This document shows, piece after piece, positions 1 to 8,114 of a stretch of 32,157 nt of DNA; positions within the stretch are counted from its first letter, which is position 1, and the number at the start of each line of letters is the position of its first letter. Made by a program: the position numbers and the translations under genes. Source of the DNA: Spirochaetaceae bacterium (GTDB taxonomy: Bacteria > Spirochaetota > Spirochaetia > DSM-27196 > SLAA01); the NCBI GenBank assembly GCA_003552665.1, contig PUNW01000220.1:1-32157 (forward strand), in the 5' to 3' direction. The notes under the pieces were generated by a model. The model saw only the letters and a program-made list of their open reading frames with translations. It did not search any database and had not been told where the DNA came from.

Positions 1-499
1 CACAGCCACTAAGTTCAAGTACCTCAAGCAGCTCAGGAATCGCGGTGATCTCGTTGGACTTCTCATCCACCCGTCGCTGTGCAAGCGTTAGCCCCGCCTT
101 GGAGGCCCACGCGCTTACCATGTGCAGCGCCGAGCGCCCGTTCGCCCCGTCATGCGAACGGCGTGCTGTCTTGCCGTCGATGTTGATAATCTCGCCTTCG
201 TGCTGCTCATAGACCGCCTGCACCCACTGGTGAAAACGCTCGGCGAGCGCTTGCGGATCGAGTTTTGCGAACACCCGTGCGAAGGTATCGTGTGAGGGGA
301 TGCCGTGCGGCAGTTCGAGGTACTTCCGCAACCAGCTCTCTTTCGCCTTGCCGAACGCTTCAATATCCTTCCACTTCTCCGCACCGCAGACCGCCGCACA
401 GATAACGATGAACAGTATCTCTATGAGCTTATGTCGCCTGTTATCTTCGCGCGGGTCCGGCATACTGCCGAAATGATCAATGATGTTCGCTGTTCTCAT
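1..499 (-). mobile_element. ISAs1-family transposase, N-terminal part, cut by the window edge
   Basis: Minus-strand frame from ATG at 499 reads MRTANIIDHFGSMPDPREDNRRHKLIEILFIVICAAVCGAEKWKDIEAFGKAKESWLRKYLELPHGIPSHDTFARVF...INIDGKTARRSHDG...VSAWASKAGLTLAQRRVDEKSNEITAIPELLE; typical ISAs1/DDE_Tnp_1-associated motifs. Not in the ORF track because it runs off the edge. Confidence 0.9.
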
Positions 500-633
500 C
501 AAGTCCCTCCCAGTGGTCGATCTAGGAGTGTTCCATGCTCTCCGGGCTAGCGCCTAAGTACAAGACGGGTAGTTACTAGTCATCTATTATGTAGGGGCAT
601 TTGCGTTAGCCCTGCGGTGTATGCAATTTGGGG

Positions 634-662
634 TTGACAATACCTGTATGGACAGGTATAGT
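634..662 (+). promoter_or_regulatory. Sigma70-like promoter (TTGACA-N17-TATAGT) overlapping a perfect inverted repeat ATACCTGT-ATGG-ACAGGTAT (640-659), probable GntR autoregulatory operator
   Basis: Direct sequence reading upstream of the GntR gene. Confidence 0.8.
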
Positions 663-670
663 GATGCATC

Positions 671-1405
671 ATGGGTGCCGGAATCTACAAAGATCAACTG
701 GTCCCTGTTCACCAGCAGTTGGAGAACATGATCCTTGATGAGATCGTCTCCGGACGGCTTAAGCCGGGGGCGCAAGTGTTCTCCGAACATGCAGTGGCCA
801 AGCAGTACAATCTCAGCCGCACTACCGTTCGTTCTGTCTATGACCGCCTGGTAGTCCGCGGTGTGCTTACGCGCAGCGCGGGCAAAGGCACCTTTGTGGC
901 GGTACCGCCGGTGACTCAAAGCATCAGTTTACTGGTCGGGTTTTCCCAGAAGATGAACACCGCGGGCGTCTCTCCAGCTACCCGTGTGCTCAGTATGCAA
1001 GTGATTCAACCGTCCGCGGAGGCGGCCGAAGCATTACGGCTCGGCCAAACCGGCCGAGTCGTGGAAGTTCAACGCTTACGTCTGCTCCGCGATGTTCCTT
1101 ACGTAATCCATACGGCCCTATTGCCGTATCCCCGCTTTAAATCTGTGCTCGAATATGACTTGGAAGGTGGCAAACTTACTGAGTTTCTGCAGGTCGCGAC
1201 CGGCAATCGGATCCAGCGGGCCGAAGAGACCGTTCTTGCGTATCCGGCCGGCTCCAGTGAGGTGGAGCTGCTCGATATTCCGGAAGGATACCCCGTGCTT
1301 TCCGTGCGAGGGGTAACTTACGACACGGACGAAATCCCGATTCGGTATTCTATTGCGAGGTACCACTCGAACATGGTGCGCTTGAGCACTAATCAGCACA
1401 AATAA
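671..1405 (+). CDS. GntR family transcriptional regulator, UTRA domain (HutC/FarR-like)
   Basis: N-terminal wHTH (VHQQLENMILDEIVSGRLKPGAQVFSEHAVAKQYNLSRTTVRSVYDRLVVRGVLTRSAGKGTFV) plus UTRA-like C terminus. Confidence 0.93.
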   Translation: MGAGIYKDQLVPVHQQLENMILDEIVSGRLKPGAQVFSEHAVAKQYNLSRTTVRSVYDRLVVRGVLTRSAGKGTFVAVPPVTQSISLLVGFSQKMNTAGVSPATRVLSMQVIQPSAEAAEALRLGQTGRVVEVQRLRLLRDVPYVIHTALLPYPRFKSVLEYDLEGGKLTEFLQVATGNRIQRAEETVLAYPAGSSEVELLDIPEGYPVLSVRGVTYDTDEIPIRYSIARYHSNMVRLSTNQHK

Positions 1406-1421
1406 GCGTAGGTGGATTGAC

Positions 1422-2375
1422 ATGGTTGAATTTGTCACTATCGGTGAGACTTGTGCTGTATTTGCCGCTAAGTATGTCGGCCGCATGCGCTACTGCACTG
1501 ACTACGAAATCCGTCCCGGTGGCTCGGAATCAACCGTAGCGGCCGGTGTTTCACGGCTTGGGCACACGGCATCCTGGGTGAGTAGATTGGGTGACGATGA
1601 GCTGGGTAGATATCTGCTGTCGTTCATCCGAGGTGAAGGCGTCGACGTCTCTAACGTTTCTACGCTTGCAAGTCACCCCACAGGAGTGTTCGTGCGTGAG
1701 CGGCTACCGCGTGGGAGAGCGCGGCATTTCTACTATCGGACCGGTTCAGCGTTCAGCACGATGGGACCACAGGATCTTCCGTTCGAGCTCATTGCGCAGT
1801 CCCGAATGCTGCATCTAACTGGTATCACCCCCGCTCTCTCTGCGTCTAACCATGCTCTAGTCGTGGAGGCAGTCAAATTCGCGCGCCAACACGGAGTGCC
1901 AGTGTTGTTTGATCCAAATATCAGACGCCGATTATGGACACGCGACCAAGCGCAGGCCGTGCTAGAGCCGATTATGGCGCAAGCGGATTATGTCCTACCC
2001 GGGCTGGACGACCTGCAGGGGTTGTATAGAGATGATTTAGGCGAGAATGAGGCAGTAGCTCATCTGCGATCATTAGGCTGTCGACAGATAATTCTCAAAC
2101 TTGGAGCCCAAGGGGCTCTGGTGGTAATAGGGGACAAGCAAGAGCGAGTCGAGTGTGTGCCGGTAGCTGACCCGATAGATCTCATGGGTGCGGGCGACGC
2201 ATTTGCCGCCGGCTTCGCCGTCGGCCTATTAGAAGGCAAGGACGCTATAGAATCTGCGATTTTCGGCAACGCAGTGGCCGGGATTTCGGTGGAGACGCCG
2301 GGCAACATTGAGTCGTTGCCAACAATAGCCGAATTGCACGCTCGCGAGCGGGGCGATAGGCCCGTGGAACGATAG
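1422..2375 (+). CDS. PfkB-family carbohydrate kinase (2-keto-3-deoxygluconate kinase-like)
   Basis: FVTIGET...PGGSESTVAAGVSRLG...DPNIRRRLW...DLMGAGDAFAAGFAVGLL (GAGD anion-hole motif). Confidence 0.9.
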   Translation: MVEFVTIGETCAVFAAKYVGRMRYCTDYEIRPGGSESTVAAGVSRLGHTASWVSRLGDDELGRYLLSFIRGEGVDVSNVSTLASHPTGVFVRERLPRGRARHFYYRTGSAFSTMGPQDLPFELIAQSRMLHLTGITPALSASNHALVVEAVKFARQHGVPVLFDPNIRRRLWTRDQAQAVLEPIMAQADYVLPGLDDLQGLYRDDLGENEAVAHLRSLGCRQIILKLGAQGALVVIGDKQERVECVPVADPIDLMGAGDAFAAGFAVGLLEGKDAIESAIFGNAVAGISVETPGNIESLPTIAELHARERGDRPVER

Positions 2376-2451
2376 GGAGGCAATAGGGAAGACGAAAAAA
2401 CGTCACGTACGGGTGACGCGAATAACGACCAGCTGTATAGGAGTAACACAG

Positions 2452-3345
2452 ATGAAAATAGAAGGAGTATTCCCGGCTCTGATCACGCCCTTCCGTGAAG
2501 ACGGGGAGGTCGCAGAAGACAAGCTGCGTGCATTATTGCGTTTTCTACTTCCGCATATACAAGGTTTGTATCCATGTGGTTCGTATGGGTCTGGCCCTTT
2601 GATGACCGCGGAACAACGTATGCGAGTCGCGGAAATCGTCATGGAAGAGGTGGACGGCAGCGTTCCGGTAATTCTGCACGTCGGCGCGCCCGATACCGCT
2701 TCCACAATAAAGCTCGCCCAACACGCCGAAAAGCTCGGGGTGGCGGCGATTGCCTGCTTAACCCCCTACTACTACCTTCACGGTTTTGCTAACATCCGAG
2801 AACATTTTCGACGCGTCGTCGACAGCGTGACGTTACGTGTTTTCGTGTATCACAACCCAAAATACACCAATTTCGAGTCGTTTACTCCCGAACAGCTTGC
2901 AGAACTTGCGCAGATTGGAGTCTCGGGACTAAAGGATAGCAGCGCGAATATCGGTTTCTTCTATAATTGTGTTTCTGCGGTTGATAACAGTGAGTTTACC
3001 TTTCTGATCGGCTCGCAAACCGTGTTATTGCCGGCCCTTGTCGGCGGTGGTCACGGGTGCGTTTCGGGACTGTCGAACTTATTCCCCGTACTGGTAAACA
3101 GAATCTTCGAGTTTGCGAAAGCAGGCGATTACGATGGCGCTCTAACGCTGCAACGCAAGGCGAATACTCTACGCAAATTAACCGGCTCAGGCATACCGGT
3201 CCCCTTTTATCATGCAGCATTGAAATATCGCGGAATAGATATCGGAGTTCCTCTCAGTCCGCATCTGCCTTACTCAAATGCCGATGAAGAACGGATTTCT
3301 GAGCCTATCAAGGAAGCCATTGAGCTGGAGAAGAGTTTGGTATAG
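2452..3345 (+). CDS. Dihydrodipicolinate synthase / N-acetylneuraminate lyase family aldolase
   Basis: MKIEGVFPALITPFREDGEV..., Schiff-base Lys motif GLKDSS, catalytic Tyr motif VYHNP; AGGAG upstream of ATG 2452 (the track's 2413 start is probably too long). Confidence 0.92.
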   Translation: MKIEGVFPALITPFREDGEVAEDKLRALLRFLLPHIQGLYPCGSYGSGPLMTAEQRMRVAEIVMEEVDGSVPVILHVGAPDTASTIKLAQHAEKLGVAAIACLTPYYYLHGFANIREHFRRVVDSVTLRVFVYHNPKYTNFESFTPEQLAELAQIGVSGLKDSSANIGFFYNCVSAVDNSEFTFLIGSQTVLLPALVGGGHGCVSGLSNLFPVLVNRIFEFAKAGDYDGALTLQRKANTLRKLTGSGIPVPFYHAALKYRGIDIGVPLSPHLPYSNADEERISEPIKEAIELEKSLV

Positions 3346-3405
3346 GCCGCGTACGTTGCTGCGCGGGAGAGCCGAGTCTTTGCTAATCTGGTAAGGAGGG
3401 TTGGT

Positions 3406-4380
3406 ATGCGGAAGGCTGCGATTATTGTGGTTGCGTTGTCACTTGTTGCCGGAACGGTCCTTTGGGGCGCCGGTGCGCCTGAGGAGGAGTTTCCGACCGG
3501 CGAGATCGACGTGTACGTTGGGTTTGCCGCAGGAGGAGGAACCGACGTACTGGCACGGCGGATTGCCGAGAATATGGAGCCTGAGCTGGGTGTACCAATG
3601 GTGATAGACAACCGACCGGGTGCTGGTGGATTGGTCGCGGTTCAAGAGGTAATTAACTCGCCACCTGACGGTTATACGCTCGGGATTTTACTCGGTAATC
3701 AGTTCCTGCAGAAGCACTACAGAGAGGCAGACGCATGGATTGATCCGCTGGAAGATGTAACACTGATCGGCGTATTCAATATGGACGCTTGGGGCATAGC
3801 TGTGCCGGCAGATGCTCCGTACGAGACTTTCAACGAATTTGTTGATTATGCTCGGGACAACCCCGGCATCCACGTTGGATCGGGTCCTCCTGGGACGTTG
3901 TACTATTGGACCTGGCAGGCCGTTATTGCCGAAACCGGCATTGAGCTGACCATCGTGCCCTATGACGGGACAGCCCAATCTCTCAGCGCCGCTGCCGGAG
4001 AGGAAGTGGCAGCTGCCGGTGCCGGACCCGGAGAGGCGGCCTCCTTAATGGATGGCGGTTTGGTGCGCATGATTGGTGTGGCTGCAGAGGACCGCGTCGA
4101 CGCGTTTCCGGATATCCCCACGTTCGCAGAGCAGGGTTTCGACATAGTAATCGGGCCTTGGAGATCATTGGTTGGGCCGCCCGACATGCCAAGCGACGTT
4201 GTCGACACGCTCGCAACAGCACTTGAGAACGCGTTTTACTCAGACGACTACCAGTCTTTCATTAGCGAGCACGGTCACGGTGCATTCTTTCGAGGTCCGG
4301 ATGACGGCATGGAATTCTATCGGAACGAAGACGACGTCTTCTATAACCTTATGGCTGCCGAGGGGCAAGCGCGGGAATAG
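3406..4380 (+). CDS. tctC: Tripartite tricarboxylate transporter substrate-binding protein (TctC/Bug family)
   Basis: Signal peptide MRKAAIIVVALSLVAGTVLWGAGA, then VGFAAGGGTDVLARRIAENM...VIDNRPGAGG...PPDGYTLG; AAGGAGG RBS. Confidence 0.95.
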   Translation: MRKAAIIVVALSLVAGTVLWGAGAPEEEFPTGEIDVYVGFAAGGGTDVLARRIAENMEPELGVPMVIDNRPGAGGLVAVQEVINSPPDGYTLGILLGNQFLQKHYREADAWIDPLEDVTLIGVFNMDAWGIAVPADAPYETFNEFVDYARDNPGIHVGSGPPGTLYYWTWQAVIAETGIELTIVPYDGTAQSLSAAAGEEVAAAGAGPGEAASLMDGGLVRMIGVAAEDRVDAFPDIPTFAEQGFDIVIGPWRSLVGPPDMPSDVVDTLATALENAFYSDDYQSFISEHGHGAFFRGPDDGMEFYRNEDDVFYNLMAAEGQARE

Positions 4381-4385
4381 CAACA

Positions 4386-4829
4386 GTGCGGGCCATCGTA
4401 AACAGCTTCACCGTCACCGGAACAGCAGTTCTAATACTGACGGCGTTGGTCGCGGCGTATCTGAGGCGAATTCCATTTGCGCCGTTGAGGGCGGGGCTCG
4501 GCCCCGCCTTCTTTCCGACAGTAACGGTTACTATGCTCGGTGTCCTTGGCGTTGCCTCGCTAGTTACTGGAATCGCCTGTTCCAGACGCCAAACGTCTGT
4601 AAATGACGTCGAGCCGGTTACCCCGAGATCGTTTGTTACGGTGCTTCTCGTCATCCTGTATGCCGTAGGCATTCGGCACGCGGGGTTTCTGATTCCGACG
4701 GGGGCGTTCTTATTTGTCTCAATGGTTGCACTCGGCGTACCTGTCCGGCGTGCGGTTTTGATTACAGTGCTAACCTCAACGGCCATTTACGTAGTTTTCG
4801 GTCTCATGTTCCGTATGCGGTTGTTCTAG
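4386..4829 (+). CDS. tctB: Tripartite tricarboxylate transporter small membrane protein (TctB family)
   Basis: Four hydrophobic segments, GTG start 5 nt after the tctC stop, position between tctC and tctA. Confidence 0.8.
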   Translation: MRAIVNSFTVTGTAVLILTALVAAYLRRIPFAPLRAGLGPAFFPTVTVTMLGVLGVASLVTGIACSRRQTSVNDVEPVTPRSFVTVLLVILYAVGIRHAGFLIPTGAFLFVSMVALGVPVRRAVLITVLTSTAIYVVFGLMFRMRLF

Positions 4830-4899
4830 ACTTCGAGACGTCGTAGCGACATAGCGCTTATAGCGCCAGTCAGTTGCCGTTTATTAGAGTAGGTGGTTT

Positions 4900-6453
4900 A
4901 TGATAGTTGGGCTGGGAGAAATGCTTGAGCTCGGCCTACCGCTCGTGCTGGACGGCAGTGTCCTGCTTCTTGCCGTTATAGGTACAATCACCGGGTTGTT
5001 CGTCGGGGCCATGCCCGGTCTGTCCAGTGTCATGGCGATGGCGATCCTGATTCCGCTGACCTATCGCTTGACGCCCCAACAGGCCTTCGGTTTGTTGTTG
5101 CCTGCGTATGCCGCCGGGACGTTCGGCGGCGCTATCGGCGCGCTACTCCTCAACATACCGGGAACCGGTGCAGCGATTATGACTACTTACGACGGTCATC
5201 CGATGGCTAAGCGAGGTGACGCGGGGTACGCTATCGGTTTGAGCTGCGTATATTCGTTTGTGGGTGGAATCATAAGCGCAATCTTTCTTGCAGTTTTCGC
5301 CCCCGTCGTCGCGTACTGGGCAATTCGATTGGGCACACGTGAATACTTTGCGGTGGCGGTATTCGGACTGGGCGTCATCTCCTATCTAAGTCCTTCCTTG
5401 ATAAAAGGCCTGATAGGCGGTGCCGTAGGGTTGTTGCTGGCGACGGTCGGCATGGACGCTATTACGGGCGTATCACGATTCACGTTTGGATACGCAGAAT
5501 TGGCGGGCGGCTTAGAGTTCGTTCCGGTCATGATAGGCATTTTCGGACTTGGCGAGATTATGTACAACATCGATAAGGGAACCCGCGAAGGGGCGTATCT
5601 GCCGCAGAGGTTCGGTCGCATGCTGCCGCGACTTAGCGACGTCAAACGGTGTTTGCCGACCACTATTCGCTCGCTCGTCGTCGGTACCTTCATTGGGGTC
5701 ATTCCCGCCTCGGGCCCGACGATTGGTGCCGTAGCATCTTACGGTTTGGAGAAGCGAATCGGCAAACGCCGCGCCGAAATGGGCACCGGTGTACCAGAAG
5801 GCATTGTTGCCGCGGAGACCGCCAACAATGCGGGAACTGGGTCGGCGATCGTTCCCATGATAACCCTCGGCATACCAGGCGATGCTGTCACCGCTGTGCT
5901 GCTTGGCGCGTTGATGTTACATAATCTGCGACCGGGACCAGCACTGTTCGCGCAAAGGCTGGATGTGGTGGCGAGCATTTTCATCCTCTTTTTTCTGGGA
6001 AACGTTTTGTTCGTCATATTCGGATTGCTGGGGGCTCGAGTTTTCGTGAGGGTGCTGAAGACACCGCAACGAGTTCTACTGCCGATCGTGGCCGCTCTCT
6101 GCTTCATTGGAGCTTACGCTACGCGCCGCAGCGTTTTCGATATCCACATACTGGTTATATTTGGTATAGTGGGCTTCCTGATTCGAAAGATCGGAGTGGC
6201 TCCAGCTCCACTGATTCTCGGATTCATACTCGGGCCAATCGTTGAAAGCAATCTGCGACGTGGTCTCATTACTACCGATGGGAGCATTGCTGCCTTCTTT
6301 GCCCGCCCGGTCAGTGCTTTCCTCCTGCTTCTGACACTGGTGTTGTTGTTTAGCCCAGGTTTGATTCGCCTTGCACGAGCCGGCTTTGCAGAAGTCCAAC
6401 GGCGGCGTACGAGGGGGCATAGATCAATCCACAACGAATCCGGTCGCGAATAG
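4900..6453 (+). CDS. tctA: Tripartite tricarboxylate transporter large permease (TctA family)
   Basis: GLFVGAMPGLSSVMAMAILIPLTY..., LLNIPGTGAAIMTTYDGHPMAKRGDA..., VIPASGPTIGAVASY. Confidence 0.96.
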   Translation: MIVGLGEMLELGLPLVLDGSVLLLAVIGTITGLFVGAMPGLSSVMAMAILIPLTYRLTPQQAFGLLLPAYAAGTFGGAIGALLLNIPGTGAAIMTTYDGHPMAKRGDAGYAIGLSCVYSFVGGIISAIFLAVFAPVVAYWAIRLGTREYFAVAVFGLGVISYLSPSLIKGLIGGAVGLLLATVGMDAITGVSRFTFGYAELAGGLEFVPVMIGIFGLGEIMYNIDKGTREGAYLPQRFGRMLPRLSDVKRCLPTTIRSLVVGTFIGVIPASGPTIGAVASYGLEKRIGKRRAEMGTGVPEGIVAAETANNAGTGSAIVPMITLGIPGDAVTAVLLGALMLHNLRPGPALFAQRLDVVASIFILFFLGNVLFVIFGLLGARVFVRVLKTPQRVLLPIVAALCFIGAYATRRSVFDIHILVIFGIVGFLIRKIGVAPAPLILGFILGPIVESNLRRGLITTDGSIAAFFARPVSAFLLLLTLVLLFSPGLIRLARAGFAEVQRRRTRGHRSIHNESGRE

Positions 6454-6491
6454 CGAATTCCGCCCGTCCCCTTACATCCATCATTCCCGGG

Positions 6492-7565
6492 TTGGGGCTG
6501 GTAACTCTCATTGCAATACTCAGCCTCGTCGCATCCGACTGGTTTGGTACGGCGGTATTGGGCTTTCCCCGAAGCCCCGTCTCGCCGGTGATGGTAGCGT
6601 TGATTTTCGGAATTGTAATACGCAACAGTCGCGGGTTGTCCTTACATTTCCGGAGTGGTGTAGCATTTGCTTCCAAACGTCTGCTACGTTTAGGCATTGT
6701 GTTGCTCGGGCTTCGCCTGAGTTTCCTGGAGGCTGTCGCTTTCGCGCAAGTCGGGATACCTGTGATAATTGCCTGTGTCGTAACGGGCCTGCTTATTCCC
6801 CAGGCGTTTAACAAGGTGACTAAGCTACCTGGACGGTTGGTGACGTTGATCGGTGTGGGCACTTCAATATGCGGCGTTAGCGCTATTGCAGCAATGTCAC
6901 CGAGCATACGCGCAAACGAGCACGAAACCACGTATGCGGTTGCAACGATAACGCTGTTCGGATTACTGGCAACACTCGTTTATCCGATGATAGCCGCTTT
7001 TGTGTTTTCTGGTCGGACCTTGGCTGCAGCGGTATTTCTGGGTGTGTCGATTCACGACACGTCACAGGTGACTGGCGCTGCGTTCTTATATCAAGACTAC
7101 TTCGCAGACCCCCAGGTTGTTGAAGCAGCCATGATTACCAAACTACTGCGTAATGTATTAATGGTGATTGTCATCCCTTTGGGCACTTACTGGTATAACC
7201 GCCGCTTGAAACCTGGGCCAACCGGGAGACCTGCCGGCTCGCGTTCGCAACCTGCGGTACCGTACTTCGTGCTCGGGTTTCTGGCTGCTACAGTCGTGCG
7301 TGCCGTGGGCGACTACGTAGTCACCGGCCACGCAGCCCAGACTACTGAAAGTATCGCTGCGCTCGACCACTGGAGATGGTTTATTCACCAGGGGGAGGTT
7401 CTGTCGTCGTTTCTGATTGTAGTCGCCCTTTCGGCCGTGGGCCTGAACACACCGCTCGCAGTTTTTCGGCGCTTAGGTCTCAAGCCGCTTATGGTGGGGC
7501 TCTTTGCGGCAGTGCTCGTTGGGATCGTCGGTGCCGTACTCATTTACTTGCTCGACGTGACTTAG
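6492..7565 (+). CDS. YeiH/UPF0324 family putative sulfate/anion exporter
   Basis: SPVMVALIFGIVIRN...LRLGIVLLGLRLS...GVGTSICGVSAIAAMSP...VSIHDTSQVTGAAFLY. Start uncertain (TTG; no ATG/GTG between 6423 and 6492 in frame). Confidence 0.9.
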   Translation: MGLVTLIAILSLVASDWFGTAVLGFPRSPVSPVMVALIFGIVIRNSRGLSLHFRSGVAFASKRLLRLGIVLLGLRLSFLEAVAFAQVGIPVIIACVVTGLLIPQAFNKVTKLPGRLVTLIGVGTSICGVSAIAAMSPSIRANEHETTYAVATITLFGLLATLVYPMIAAFVFSGRTLAAAVFLGVSIHDTSQVTGAAFLYQDYFADPQVVEAAMITKLLRNVLMVIVIPLGTYWYNRRLKPGPTGRPAGSRSQPAVPYFVLGFLAATVVRAVGDYVVTGHAAQTTESIAALDHWRWFIHQGEVLSSFLIVVALSAVGLNTPLAVFRRLGLKPLMVGLFAAVLVGIVGAVLIYLLDVT

Positions 7566-7935
7566 TGAAGCTCCATCCCGATGCCGTTGTCAGCGCCCGG
7601 AACATGTGCCTTTGAAACTCGCTTCGAGTGGCTGATGCTCTGCCACGCTTCCGAGACCCTGTATTTATCAAGTGCTTGCAGCAGTACTGGAGTAGCCCTG
7701 CGCGGAGCGTAACTGAAAAGTACCGTGTTGAGTCCGAGTCGTTCAGCAAGCTCGTCGCAAACTGGCCGGAGGTTCACGGGCTGAGATTCTCGAAAGTCGA
7801 CAGAGAAGCGCTGTATCGAGATCGCGACTGGTTGGGCGAGCGAACCGCCCCACGTATGATCAATCGTATCATGCAGGCGGGACGGGTACGTATTTCGGTC
7901 GCAGCCGAAACGGCGCAAATATCGCACGCCCCGGT

Positions 7936-8098
7936 GGATGTAGCCGGTGTGAAGCTCCTGCATCATACCCTATTTCACCGCCTTTGCCTTGTCACACCGT
8001 TTTTCGAGTGCCGAGATTTCGACGTCCATGTCGGTGAAGCCGGCGGCGATGGCGGTTAGTTCTTCAGTCGGGGGCAAATGCGATTCGATAGCAATGCG
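7936..8098 (-). pseudogene. C-terminal remnant of a type I restriction specificity subunit (HsdS) with an in-frame TAG
   Basis: Minus-strand translation IAIESHLPPTEELTAIAAGFTDMDVEISALEKRCDKAKAVK*GMMQELHTGYI, resembling the conserved HsdS tail (PPTxEEQxAIAxxLSDMDxEIxALExxxxKxxxxKQGMMQxLLTG). Confidence 0.8.
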
Positions 8099-8114
8099 AG
8101 CCCAGCACACCGAC

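Noticed and set aside
305-550. 81-aa + ORF at the left edge
   Set aside because: Antisense to the ISAs1-like transposase N terminus.
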